NCBI RefSeq assembly: GCF_040273735.1
Contig: NZ_JBELZM010000011.1
Location: 1 to 64,000, forward strand
DNA length: 64,000 nt
Direction of reading: 5' to 3'
Source of the DNA: Solibacillus sp040273735
GTDB taxonomy: Bacteria; Bacillota; Bacilli; Bacillales_A; Planococcaceae
The notes beneath the pieces were generated by a model. The model was given only the letters and a program-made list of their open reading frames with translations. It was not told where the DNA came from and did not search any database. Numbering within the stretch: the first letter of the stretch is position 1; every line of letters begins with the position of its first letter. A program made the position numbers and the translations under genes. Positions 33,662 to 42,337 of this stretch are shown here, one piece after another.

Positions 33662-33782
33662 GCGATAAGAAACAGATTAACAATGTTCTTACCTATTATT
33701 ATAGCATTTTCAAAGGGAGAGGTATATAGTAAAATGTTATATTTTTACTTTTATTTTCAGTGCATACTACATTTTCCTTCGA

Positions 33783-34004
33783 TCAACGTCTTTTCTTCTT
33801 ATCGTTTATTAATAAAGTTTGTTTTTTATTTATTTTTTCTAGCACGACATGGACGTGGTATTTATTCTCTTCAATTTGAACGACATTTATAACCTTTCCT
33901 TTACGGCCTTTTATTTTTAAATCCTCATCTATTTTAGGAATACGTTCTAAACACTGACTTAGGACAGGAGTATTATTTTCCAAATAATGAACAGCAAACA
34001 ACAT
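33783..34004 (-). CDS. conserved hypothetical protein, 73 residues
   Basis: Small basic protein with strands suggesting a compact beta fold (IKGRKGKVINVVQIEENKYH). AAGGAG precedes the ATG. It lies upstream of the tRNA on the same strand and divergent from the M48 protease. Function unknown. Confidence 0.7.
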   Translation of the reverse strand: MLFAVHYLENNTPVLSQCLERIPKIDEDLKIKGRKGKVINVVQIEENKYHVHVVLEKINKKQTLLINDKKKRR

Positions 34005-34163
34005 GATTAAGCGCTCCTTATAAATTTAATTTAATGTAGAGGCAATTTGTGAAATTTCCAAGATGCATAGAACCTTGAAAAATGTGATTACCCAACTTGG
34101 TAGAAATGATTTCCTCATTTCAATAATAGGATATGGTAACGAATGAATTGAGGTGTAGATGGA

Positions 34164-35426
34164 ATGACAAAAAAATGGGGTTTAATGGCTGTTTTTGCAT
34201 TTGGACTTTATGTGGTCGCAATGTATTTGTATTTTTTCCATGGACAAAATAGTGGAATTCCAGCAGCTCTTCAAGGAACGGCTGCAGATCCAAGCACTTT
34301 TCTTACAACACAGGAGTTGTTATTAAGTGAAGAGTTATCGAAAGTGAGAAATTTCCTGTTTTTTATCACAACGCCATTGGAATGGCTGCTTTACTTCGTT
34401 ATTTTAGTTACGGGAATTTCACGTTTGTTTGAGAAGTGGAGTTCTGAACAATTTAAATGGTCCATTTTTAAAACAGCAATGTATCTGTTCTTTCTGTCCT
34501 TGCTATTGTTCATCATCCAGTTCCCACTGGAATATTACCGCTATACGCTTAGTAAAAGTTATGGAATCAGTACGCAAATTTTTTCTTCATGGATGCGTGA
34601 AAATATAATTGATTTTTGGCTGGAGTTTGGGATGTCGGTAATCATGGTTGCTGTTCTCTATTGGCTTATCAGAAAAAGTCCGAAAAAATGGTGGCTCTAT
34701 GCATGGGCTTTAACTGTACCGTTTTCAATCTTCCTAATGTTTATTCAACCAGTCGTCATCGATCCGATCTACAATGATTTTACTCCGTTGACAGATAAGG
34801 AGTTGGAGACGAAAATTCTATCTCTCGCTGAACAGGCGGATATCCCATCTGACCATGTATTTGAAGTGAATATGTCGGAGAAAACGAATGCTTTAAATGC
34901 GTATGTGACAGGAATCGGTGATAATTCCCGGATAGTGCTGTGGGATACGACATTAAACCGTTTAACACATGATGAAATCCTCTTTATCATGGCACATGAG
35001 ATGGGCCACTATTTGCTGAAGGATATTTATATTAACATCGCGGTCTACTTATTTATGACACTCATTGGACTATGGCTGATCGCAAAAATCATGCCTTGGA
35101 TGATAAGCCGTTACGGACCGATCCTTAAAATTAAAGAAATGGGCAATTTGAATTCATTGCCGCTGTTTTTACTAATCTCATCATTTTTACTTTTCTTCTC
35201 AAGCCCATTGTCCAATGCTATTTCACGTTATCAGGAAATCCGAGCAGATGAATTTGCTATTGAATTGGTCGAAAACCCTGAATCAGCGGTTTCATCGTTT
35301 CAGCAGTTGACGAAAGCGGGTCTTAGTGAAGTAAATCCGCCAGCACTTGTCAAGTGGTTCCGCTACACACATCCGCCAATGTTAGAAAGAATCGATAAAG
35401 TTGCCGAAGAAGTTAATGAGGATTAA
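34164..35426 (+). CDS. M48 family metallopeptidase (Ste24/CAAX protease type, YhfN-like)
   Basis: A 420-residue membrane zinc protease. Several N-terminal helices are followed by the motif MAHEMGHYLL (two zinc histidines and the catalytic Glu) and the third ligand in IRADEFAIEL about 80 residues on, with two more helices between. Layout and length match Ste24-type enzymes and B. subtilis YhfN. GAGGTG precedes the ATG. It probably takes part in membrane protein quality control; the substrate is unknown. Confidence 0.9.
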   Translation: MTKKWGLMAVFAFGLYVVAMYLYFFHGQNSGIPAALQGTAADPSTFLTTQELLLSEELSKVRNFLFFITTPLEWLLYFVILVTGISRLFEKWSSEQFKWSIFKTAMYLFFLSLLLFIIQFPLEYYRYTLSKSYGISTQIFSSWMRENIIDFWLEFGMSVIMVAVLYWLIRKSPKKWWLYAWALTVPFSIFLMFIQPVVIDPIYNDFTPLTDKELETKILSLAEQADIPSDHVFEVNMSEKTNALNAYVTGIGDNSRIVLWDTTLNRLTHDEILFIMAHEMGHYLLKDIYINIAVYLFMTLIGLWLIAKIMPWMISRYGPILKIKEMGNLNSLPLFLLISSFLLFFSSPLSNAISRYQEIRADEFAIELVENPESAVSSFQQLTKAGLSEVNPPALVKWFRYTHPPMLERIDKVAEEVNED

Positions 35427-35512
35427 ATAAAAACGTGTATAATTAATTTACAATATATTTAAGCGCTTCTATTTTTTGTACTAAAGTATTGAGCGTTGAA
35501 AGGAATTCGACT

Positions 35513-36298
35513 ATGGACAAAAACGAATGGATTGCAATTTTTCACAAAGAACTGCGACAAGAAGCTGTAACTCCAGGATTTAGGAGAGAGGAAACCGAAC
35601 ATGTTATTCGGCACATTTCAAAATTTAACGAAAGTGGATTCATTTTATCTTCTAATGTAAATGAAAAGACTGCTATGGAAGTGATTCGAAATGAGTTAAC
35701 TTATTTCGGTAACCTTAACCAGAGTTTTGAATGGAAAGTGTACAGCTATGACAAACCTGATAATTTGACTGAAATACTTAAACAAGAAGGATTTACGATT
35801 GATGATCCAGAAGCACTCATGGTCATGGAATTACCGGAAAGTCATCCATTCCTTACAAATTCCGATCTGCATGCAGTAAAGGAAATAACGGATGAACAAG
35901 GCATCCTGGATGTTATTGCGCTAGAAGAGGCAATCTGGAACGGCTCCCATGCAGACCTTGGGGAAAGACTTTGGAGAGATAAACAAGATAGTCCCGACTC
36001 ACTATATATTTATGGGGTTTATGAGGATGGCCAGCTTGTAAGTGCTGCTTGGATGTACCTAGAGAATAATTCGTCCTTTGCCAGCTTATGGGGAGGGTCG
36101 ACGCTTCCGCAATACCGAGGCAATGGTTATTATTCGAAACTATTGGCCGTTCGCGCACAAAAAGCTTATGAGAAGGGATATTCTTTCCTTACAGTTGATG
36201 CCAGCCCAATGAGTAAACCTATTCTTGAAAAGTCTGGTTTTAGTTGTCTAGCATACTCATATGGTTGCCAGTCACCTACTATTCCTGTGGCAGATTAA
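35513..36298 (+). CDS. GNAT family N-acetyltransferase, 261 residues
   Basis: The GNAT domain lies in the C-terminal half: LWGGSTLPQYRGNGYYSKLL (about residue 195) is motif A. The N-terminal half (residues 1-120) is an extra domain, as in two-domain GNAT proteins of Bacillales. ATG 35513 has AAAGGA nine bases upstream; an in-frame TTG at 35489 has none. It is followed closely by a DUF4440 gene. Substrate unknown. Confidence 0.85.
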   Translation: MDKNEWIAIFHKELRQEAVTPGFRREETEHVIRHISKFNESGFILSSNVNEKTAMEVIRNELTYFGNLNQSFEWKVYSYDKPDNLTEILKQEGFTIDDPEALMVMELPESHPFLTNSDLHAVKEITDEQGILDVIALEEAIWNGSHADLGERLWRDKQDSPDSLYIYGVYEDGQLVSAAWMYLENNSSFASLWGGSTLPQYRGNGYYSKLLAVRAQKAYEKGYSFLTVDASPMSKPILEKSGFSCLAYSYGCQSPTIPVAD

Positions 36299-36341
36299 GA
36301 TAGTACTATTTAATAAAATGAACAGAAAAGGTGACTGGAAA

Positions 36342-36701
36342 GTGGAGAATAAATCAGCATTAGAAAAACATTTATTTCAACTAGAGAACAAATTGTTGTT
36401 ACCGGAAATTCGAACATCAAAAGAGGAGCTAACGAACTTACTTTCAGACAATTTTTTTGAATTTGGAAGCTCAGGGAAAGTGCTGTACAAAGATGAAGAG
36501 ATTAGCGGAGCGACTCTTGGTATCGTACAAATGAAAATGAGTGATTTTGAAATACACTCTTTGTCTGAAGAAATAATTCTGGCAACGTATCGAATCTTTA
36601 ATGAGCTAAGCAAACAGCATTCATTAAGGAGTTCTATTTGGAAATTAGTCGATGGACATTGGAAAATGCATTTCCATCAAGGAACAAAAATACCAATATA
36701 G
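36342..36701 (+). CDS. DUF4440 (SnoaL-like) domain protein
   Basis: A 119-residue protein: LEKHLFQLENKLLLPEIRTS, LLSDNFFEFGSSGKV and WKMHFHQGTK are typical of the short DUF4440 proteins with the NTF2-like cone fold. I choose GTG 36342, which has AAGGTGA upstream and matches the usual beginning; the frame extends to 36261 inside the previous gene. Function unknown; probably co-transcribed with the GNAT gene. Confidence 0.8.
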   Translation: MENKSALEKHLFQLENKLLLPEIRTSKEELTNLLSDNFFEFGSSGKVLYKDEEISGATLGIVQMKMSDFEIHSLSEEIILATYRIFNELSKQHSLRSSIWKLVDGHWKMHFHQGTKIPI

Positions 36702-36863
36702 TTTTCATGCGCTATTCTTTTTAAAGGATTAGCGCTTAATTTTTATCCCGGTTTTGGTGGGTAAAGCATTAAATCTTGAATTCAATAAAGCCTGGTATGA
36801 AGGATGATTGAACAATCTTTACCAGCATTTGCAATAGCGAGAATATGATTAGGGGATAGAGAA

Positions 36864-37463
36864 ATGAATATTTCCAAAGTAGTAGAAAACATAGAAGATT
36901 TGCTTAAACAAGCTGAAATGATTGGAATCGGTTCAACGAGAAAAGTTTATCGTTTCGATGATATTGTCATAAAAACATTTTTACATCCTATCGGGTATGC
37001 CCAAAGTAAAAATGAATATGAAATGTACAGATCATTGGAAATACAGGGGTTAGAGAAACATATTGCGCCAATTCTTTTTTTGAGTGAGAAATATGTCGTT
37101 CAGCCTTTTTACGAACAACTCCCTTTACACAATTACTGCTCATACGATATCGATCTTGAAAAGGATCCAAGAATGATGGTAGATTTAAAAACCGCAATCA
37201 AAGTTATTGATCAAGAACTCGATGGTTTTGATTATAAAGATAGTGGAAATTACGGCCTAACTGAAGAGGGGCATCTGATTTTAATTGACTATGGAATGAC
37301 TAAAAAATTATATGAAGAACAATGGGTGCCATTAGCAGAAGCTGGGACGTTACCTCAAATTCGCTTTGAAAAATGCCGTGTTTGTAACATAGAAAAGGAA
37401 CTTCGGATGTATGGAGAAAACGATACAGATAATCGCTGTGTTTCTTGCGGGAAAGATTATTAA
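36864..37463 (+). CDS. protein kinase-like protein with C-terminal zinc ribbon
   Basis: A 199-residue protein with a reduced kinase fold: glycine-rich loop MIGIGSTRKVYRF, lysine in DIVIKTF, and ILIDYG where kinases have the DFG motif. There is no clear HRD catalytic loop, although DYKDSGNYG may stand in for it. The end carries CRVC and, about 19 residues on, CVSC, a likely zinc site. It has no good ribosome binding site (AGGGGATAG). Substrate unknown; it may be a pseudokinase. Confidence 0.7.
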   Translation: MNISKVVENIEDLLKQAEMIGIGSTRKVYRFDDIVIKTFLHPIGYAQSKNEYEMYRSLEIQGLEKHIAPILFLSEKYVVQPFYEQLPLHNYCSYDIDLEKDPRMMVDLKTAIKVIDQELDGFDYKDSGNYGLTEEGHLILIDYGMTKKLYEEQWVPLAEAGTLPQIRFEKCRVCNIEKELRMYGENDTDNRCVSCGKDY

Positions 37464-37520
37464 TATTTGCTGGATATTTATGTTAATGTTTAAAGTGATG
37501 TTGTATGGGAGGAACCTATA

Positions 37521-37712
37521 TTGAATAAAGATCAAGAAACGCCAGAAGCAAGAAGAGAAAGATTAAGACAACAAGAATTAAAGAGAAACCCGGCAGCCAT
37601 GCAGGGTGGCGGCCTTCAAGATTTAATCGGGGATTTAGGGTGGAAAGGTACAGGAATTCTTTTTCTTATAATAGTAATCGCTATTGTAATTTATTTAGCA
37701 TTTTTCAACTAA
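37521..37712 (+). CDS. DUF6366 family small membrane protein
   Basis: A 63-residue protein: charged N-terminus ETPEARRERLRQQELKRNPA, glycine-rich middle, and a C-terminal membrane helix (residues 43-62). TTG start at 37521 after GGGAGG. The pattern matches DUF6366. Function unknown. Confidence 0.75.
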   Translation: MNKDQETPEARRERLRQQELKRNPAAMQGGGLQDLIGDLGWKGTGILFLIIVIAIVIYLAFFN

Positions 37713-37715
37713 AGG

Positions 37716-37748
37716 CGCATTCTTATAGGCTAAGGAGTGCGTTTTTAT
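37716..37748 (+). terminator. terminator
   Basis: CGCATTC pairs with GAGTGCG around a 12-base loop, then T5. Confidence 0.7.
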
Positions 37749-37800
37749 TTTAAAAGTAAGCTAAGGAATCTTATATGAAAGTATTTTAAAGGTGATTCAG

Positions 37801-38010
37801 ATGAAAATCTATTGTTTTTTAGTTTTACTATTTTTTCTGTTATGGATAGGGATTTCACATCAATACCCCGATCCAAGCTGGTGGTCCATTTTTTCATCGA
37901 ATCGCTCAACGCATACTCCCCTTATGGAGCAGGTGTCTTTAAACAAAGTCGCGTTGATGCTTCTCATTTTTGGTGGAGCAGCTTACTTTTTAAATCTTTT
38001 AGGTTTTTAA
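37801..38010 (+). CDS. small membrane protein, 69 residues
   Basis: Two hydrophobic segments (residues 2-18 and 49-67) joined by a polar loop with WWSIFSSN. ATG 37801 follows AAAGGTG with seven-base spacing. Family not recognised. Confidence 0.6.
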   Translation: MKIYCFLVLLFFLLWIGISHQYPDPSWWSIFSSNRSTHTPLMEQVSLNKVALMLLIFGGAAYFLNLLGF

Positions 38011-38034
38011 ATAAATGTCGTGTGAGGTAGAAAT

Positions 38035-38544
38035 ATGCCAAAAAGATATAAAGTAGGCGTTCTATCGAGATGGAGTGATGGAAATGTTGTATGATGGCGG
38101 TGGTATTGGTGTGTTTGCGTTAAACGAGATGAAGGACCAAATATACTTAAACATGCGCTCTCTAAATTAATTGTCGATTATTCCAAAGAACATACAGATT
38201 TTCATCTTATTATTTGTAACTCGAATAGAAGCCTCAAAGGTCGAATGTATTTACTTGAGGAACTATTCCCAGCTGAAGCATTTCTCCGCATATTGATTCA
38301 CTTTGATATATCGGATGGTGTACTCCATTCTAGAGTAAAACATAGTCAAAGAAGTACAAATATATTTAGAGAATCTATTACAAATTTTGAAGAACTGCTT
38401 GTTAGGCAACATAAAGAATCTCTAATAGAAGAAATAGTGGATCCAACAGAAAAGGAGGCCGACCATTTATTTGTTATTAGGGATGACAATGATATCGATT
38501 TAGTTATGCAGAGTATAATACATATTGCACAAACGAGCTTGTAG
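38035..38544 (+). pseudogene. broken gene of unknown family
   Basis: ATG 38035 after GAGGT opens MPKRYKVGVLSRWSDGNVV and meets TGA at 38092. The same frame is then open to 38544 and reads like a real soluble protein (GPNILKHALSKLIVDYSKEH; then LIEEIVDPTEKEADHLFVIR). Either one nonsense change or a double frameshift broke it; a short parallel frame (MEMLYDGGGIGVFALNEMKD) spans the break. Translation from ATG 38245 would give only 99 residues. Confidence 0.5.
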
Positions 38545-38560
38545 GACCAAGCTCGTTTTA
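38532..38560 (+). terminator. terminator overlapping the gene end
   Basis: AACGAGCTTG pairs with CAAGCTCGTT, loop TAGGAC, then TTTATT. Confidence 0.75.
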
Positions 38561-38575
38561 TTATCGTAAGTATCT

Positions 38576-39259
38576 TCAAGCAAGATCCAAACTCACCAAT
38601 TTCAGATTTTCATCAATTTTCAACAATACTCCATCCGTTAATAAAACCTCAACTGGGAACACTTCAGCATTCTTATTTGAGAAGAACCATGTGCGGCCCT
38701 CATTTACGAATAAAAGGTAGGATGCATCTTCACGTCTTCCCATAAATGTTAAACCTTCTGCCGATATTCCTTTATGGTCCCGTTCAAAAATCGAAACTTC
38801 ATGAAATACCGATACTGAATTTAATTTATCCTTTACGACAATACTCATCTCCGACACTTTTTGAAGAGATGAAGCGGTAAACGGTGCTGTACTTTGTTTA
38901 GCATCTGAAAGACGGCAAATAAATTCTACAATATTACCTGCAGGGTCCTCAAAGTAAATAGATTTCGCATCAATTCCTTCAAAATAAACTTCATCTTCAC
39001 CTTGTTCTTTCGATAATGTTACTTTTCCTTTAGTCCATTCTTTCGCTTCTTCAAATTGATTTGAAGGGATATCAAAAGCAAAATGATAGAATGGTTTTTC
39101 GTTAAAAGGAGCCTCAATGAAGGTGACAGCCGTTTCCCCGACATTCATTGTAAAACGATCCGGTTCTTCTGAAAGTAGAGGGAATTGCAGCCTAACTAAA
39201 TAAAATTGTTTTGTTGCATCAAAGTTTGAAGCGTACATCGTAACATGTTTAATAATCAT
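38576..39259 (-). CDS. VOC family protein, two-domain
   Basis: A 227-residue glyoxalase-fold protein. The first VOC half starts MIIKHVTMYASNFDATKQFY and ends SIYFEDPAGNIVEFICR; the second half is less conserved. ATG 39259 has AGAAGG seven bases upstream. It is divergent from an AraC-type regulator about 195 bases away, a likely regulatory pair. Ligand unknown. Confidence 0.85.
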   Translation of the reverse strand: MIIKHVTMYASNFDATKQFYLVRLQFPLLSEEPDRFTMNVGETAVTFIEAPFNEKPFYHFAFDIPSNQFEEAKEWTKGKVTLSKEQGEDEVYFEGIDAKSIYFEDPAGNIVEFICRLSDAKQSTAPFTASSLQKVSEMSIVVKDKLNSVSVFHEVSIFERDHKGISAEGLTFMGRREDASYLLFVNEGRTWFFSNKNAEVFPVEVLLTDGVLLKIDENLKLVSLDLA

Positions 39260-39454
39260 ACGTTTTCCTTCTTCCAATATTTTATAAATTTAAATTACCA
39301 TGTATTCGTCATATACGAATCGTTAAATAGACTGAATTTTTGCTTTGCTCATTTGTAATAGGAATTTTATGTTAAAATATGGATAAAAAACTTGAGCAAG
39401 ATTTATCAAAAAATTTTTCTCTCCATTCGTTATGATGATTTTGAGGTGAGCAAG

Positions 39455-40336
39455 TTGTACTACAGTGAAGTAACGCAAAGAGTCATTGCATTTATTGAAA
39501 GTAATCTAACAGAAGAAATTCAACTGGATACTTTCCCATCAGTCATTGGATATTCAAAATACCATTTATTGCGCATTTTTAAGCATGAAACTGGTAAGTC
39601 AATCGGTGAATATATTCGTGAGCGGCGATTAGCTACCGCTGCAATGCTTCTTCTGCATTCCAATGAAACAATATTAACGATTGCCTTCTTATTTCATTTT
39701 CAATCACAGGAAGCATTTACGAGAGCTTTTAAAGAAGTGTACTTTTTGCCACCAGGAAAATATCGAAAGCTTATGCGATCAATACAAATGATGGAGGAGG
39801 AAAAAGAAATGAATGAAAGTAAAGAGATAAAAGGATGGAGTTTAAGTGGATCTAACCCTGAATTATATGAAATAACATTAGATTCAGATGTTTTTCATAC
39901 AGGGACAAAATCAGGATTACTCTATTCAAAAGGTGTATTAAATGAGCAGCACTTTGCTACGATGATGCAGGGTTTTCAAGCGGATGACTATAAGGGGAAA
40001 CGATTAAAGCTTTCGTGTTTCCTGAAAACGGAGGATGTTTTGAAATGCGGGGCTTGGCTTCGAATTGATAATGCCATGGGAGATACAATTCAATTTGACA
40101 ATATGGACAATCGATCAATTCACGGAACGTCAAATTGGAATCATTATTCAATCGTGTTGGATGTTCCGGGTGACAGCTCTTCTATTTTCTTCGGAGTTTT
40201 ACTTATAGGTCAAGGAAAGGTTTGGGCTGATGGCTTCCGATTTGAGGAAGTAACGAAAAAAGTGCCGACAACAAATATGCTTGACGTTGAACATTTGCCA
40301 AAACAACCAAGTAATTTAGATTTTAATGAGGAATAA
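39455..40336 (+). CDS. AraC family transcriptional regulator
   Basis: About 293 residues. The N-terminal AraC DNA-binding domain has two helix-turn-helix motifs (SVIGYSKYHLLRIFKHETGK; then IAFLFHFQSQEAFTRAFKEV). The C-terminal part (about residues 120-275) is a beta-rich carbohydrate-binding-like ligand domain. I prefer TTG 39455 after GAGGTGAG; the frame extends back to TTG 39392 without a ribosome binding site. Divergent from the VOC gene. Confidence 0.82.
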   Translation: MYYSEVTQRVIAFIESNLTEEIQLDTFPSVIGYSKYHLLRIFKHETGKSIGEYIRERRLATAAMLLLHSNETILTIAFLFHFQSQEAFTRAFKEVYFLPPGKYRKLMRSIQMMEEEKEMNESKEIKGWSLSGSNPELYEITLDSDVFHTGTKSGLLYSKGVLNEQHFATMMQGFQADDYKGKRLKLSCFLKTEDVLKCGAWLRIDNAMGDTIQFDNMDNRSIHGTSNWNHYSIVLDVPGDSSSIFFGVLLIGQGKVWADGFRFEEVTKKVPTTNMLDVEHLPKQPSNLDFNEE

Positions 40337-40347
40337 ATAAAATAGGG

Positions 40348-40380
40348 CGCATTTCCAGTTCATTGGATTTGCGTTTTTTT
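40348..40380 (+). terminator. terminator
   Basis: CGCA..TCCA pairs with TGGA..TGCG across a three-base mismatch, then T7. Confidence 0.6.
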
Positions 40381-40774
40381 ATTTAATAATTCAAAGGCCA
40401 TATCTGTTCCATTTTAAATATGAGAGTTAACCGAAATCTGTTGCTGAATCGTTAAATATCCAAGCACGCGTATTTTAAATGCCTGCTTTTTTATGAATAC
40501 AATAAGAATTTTATGTAAACTAAGAAGACAATCAACATGGTAGAGACGGTACTGCAAGACATTATACATAATGCAATGTGCTAGAGAAGATACGCATGTT
40601 TAAATAAGGAAGGGTGTTATACACGGCATTTTTTTAGTTTAAAATTTTATATATGATTATTGGCTCCTATGGTAAAATGGAATTGCCAAGTTTTGTTATT
40701 CCGAAAATATCATTCGGAAAATAATAGTTAACCAGTTTTTATCTGAAATCATTCAAAATTTGAAGGGGATTAAG

Positions 40775-41800
40775 ATGAAAATGAATATGAATATGTTAAG
40801 CGAAAAAGTAAAAGCAGTTATAAACAAAATTGATTTTTCAGGCAATGTTTTAGTGAAACGGAATAATGATTTTATACAGCAATACAGTAACGGTTTTGCA
40901 AATTGTACACATAGTATTTTAAATAATGAGGACACGCGATTCGGAATTGCTTCCGGGTGCAAAATCTTTACAGCCGTAGCGATTTGCCAGCTTATAGAGA
41001 AGGGGCAGCTTTCATTTGCATCGAAGTTATCCGATATTTTAAACATTCCGTTTCCCCGATTCGATGAGGAAATCACTATCCACCACCTGTTAACCCATAC
41101 AGCGGGTATCCCTGATTACTTTGACGAAGAAGTAATGGAGGAATTTGCGGATTTATGGGTGAATCAGCCGATGTATTTGATGCGAAACGGCCGTGATTTT
41201 TTACCGCTATTCCAGAATGAACCGATGAAGTTGAAAGTAGGCGAGCGCTTCCATTATAATAATGCAGGCTATATACTGCTCGGTCTTGTCGTTGAACTGG
41301 TGAGCGGCAAGGGCTTTGACAAGTATGTGATTGAAAATATATTCAAGCGTGCACATATGGAGCAATCAGGATACTTTGAACTGGATGCACTGCCTTCAAA
41401 TACAGCACTTGGCTATATTGATGAGGAAAACGGTGAATGGAAATCGAATATTTATTCTGTTCCTGTAAAAGGCGGGGCGGACGGCGGAGCTTTTGTCACT
41501 GCGGAAGATATGCATCGTTTCTGGCAAGCATTGATGAAGTTTGAACTTTTAAGCGAAACGATGACGAAGCAATTGTTAACGCCATATATAAATACCGATA
41601 ACGACTACGACCGCTATTACGGCTATGGTGTATGGATAGATAAGAAGGAAGATAGTATCTCAAAATATCATGTGATGGGCTATGACCCCGGCGTGAGCTT
41701 CCACTCAGCATATTATCCGGAAAGTGGTTTGATTAGTGTTGTTTGTTCTAATAAAAGTGAAGGCGCTTTTGACGTATTTAAGGAAATTGAAAATATTTAG
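40775..41800 (+). CDS. beta-lactamase family serine hydrolase (class C/PBP type)
   Basis: A 341-residue cytoplasmic-looking enzyme, with no signal peptide. The catalytic SxxK is in GIASGCKIFTA and the second motif is YNNAG. HHLLTHTAGIPDYFD is characteristic of the family. ATG 40775 follows AAGGGG. Members are esterases, peptidases or beta-lactam-interacting proteins; the substrate is not predictable. About 150 bases upstream hold no gene that I can support. Confidence 0.88.
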   Translation: MKMNMNMLSEKVKAVINKIDFSGNVLVKRNNDFIQQYSNGFANCTHSILNNEDTRFGIASGCKIFTAVAICQLIEKGQLSFASKLSDILNIPFPRFDEEITIHHLLTHTAGIPDYFDEEVMEEFADLWVNQPMYLMRNGRDFLPLFQNEPMKLKVGERFHYNNAGYILLGLVVELVSGKGFDKYVIENIFKRAHMEQSGYFELDALPSNTALGYIDEENGEWKSNIYSVPVKGGADGGAFVTAEDMHRFWQALMKFELLSETMTKQLLTPYINTDNDYDRYYGYGVWIDKKEDSISKYHVMGYDPGVSFHSAYYPESGLISVVCSNKSEGAFDVFKEIENI

Positions 41801-41807
41801 TATGGAG

Positions 41808-41835
41808 CCAACTAGCTGAGGCTAGTTGGTTTTTA
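41808..41835 (+). terminator. terminator of the serine hydrolase gene
   Basis: CCAACTAGC / GCTAGTTGG with loop TGAG, then T5. Confidence 0.88.
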
Positions 41836-41850
41836 CTTTGGTGTACGGTT

Positions 41851-42280
41851 TTCTAATATCCAGCTTTGATCTTCTAATAAATCGTGAAAAGTTCTAATAT
41901 AATACCGAATTTCTAATATAATCGTTCAATGTTCTAATAACCCATTAAAATGTTCAAATAGCCTCAATAGATGTTCTAATATCACTCTCAGATTTTCTAA
42001 TAACTACAGCTATTGTTCTAATAAAAACATAACACCATCAAATTACCCTCAATATTGCCGGGGAATTCAATCGAAGTCGTACTCCACAACTGAGTTTTCC
42101 AATATCTATTCGAAATGTTCTAATAAACTGTTCAACTCTTCTAATAACAGTCGCCAATGTTCTAATAAAAACCATAACATCTTCAGCAGACCCTAATATT
42201 TCCCGGAAACTAACTTAAAAATCGTACCCTACACCAGAATTTTCAAATACGCTTCCGAATTCTGCGGAAGATTTCGCAAA
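41851..42280. repeat. 21-bp-spaced TTCTAATAA array with larger duplication
   Basis: TTCTAATA(A/T)-like motifs begin at 41851, 41872, 41892, 41911, 41932, 41953, 41974, 41995 and 42016, then at 42097, 42118, 42139 and 42160. Most steps are exactly 21 bases and the bases between differ. The roughly 95 bases after 42016 resemble those after 42160, so a 144-base unit was duplicated. It lies between two convergent genes and has in-frame stops in the one frame (minus strand, LLE every seven codons) that follows the period. Confidence 0.85.
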
Positions 42281-42298
42281 ACTATAACCCCTCCAGCC

Positions 42299-42332
42299 AA
42301 AAAAGCGCCCGCACTTTCCATGCGAGCACTTT
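42299..42332 (-). terminator. terminator of the DMT transporter gene
   Basis: On the minus strand GTGCTCGCA pairs with TGCGGGCGC, then T6. Confidence 0.8.
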
Positions 42333-42337
42333 CTATA

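Noticed and set aside
41851..42168. CRISPR array
   Set aside because: The repeated motif is only about nine bases, the spacers are about 12 bases, and no cas genes are near.
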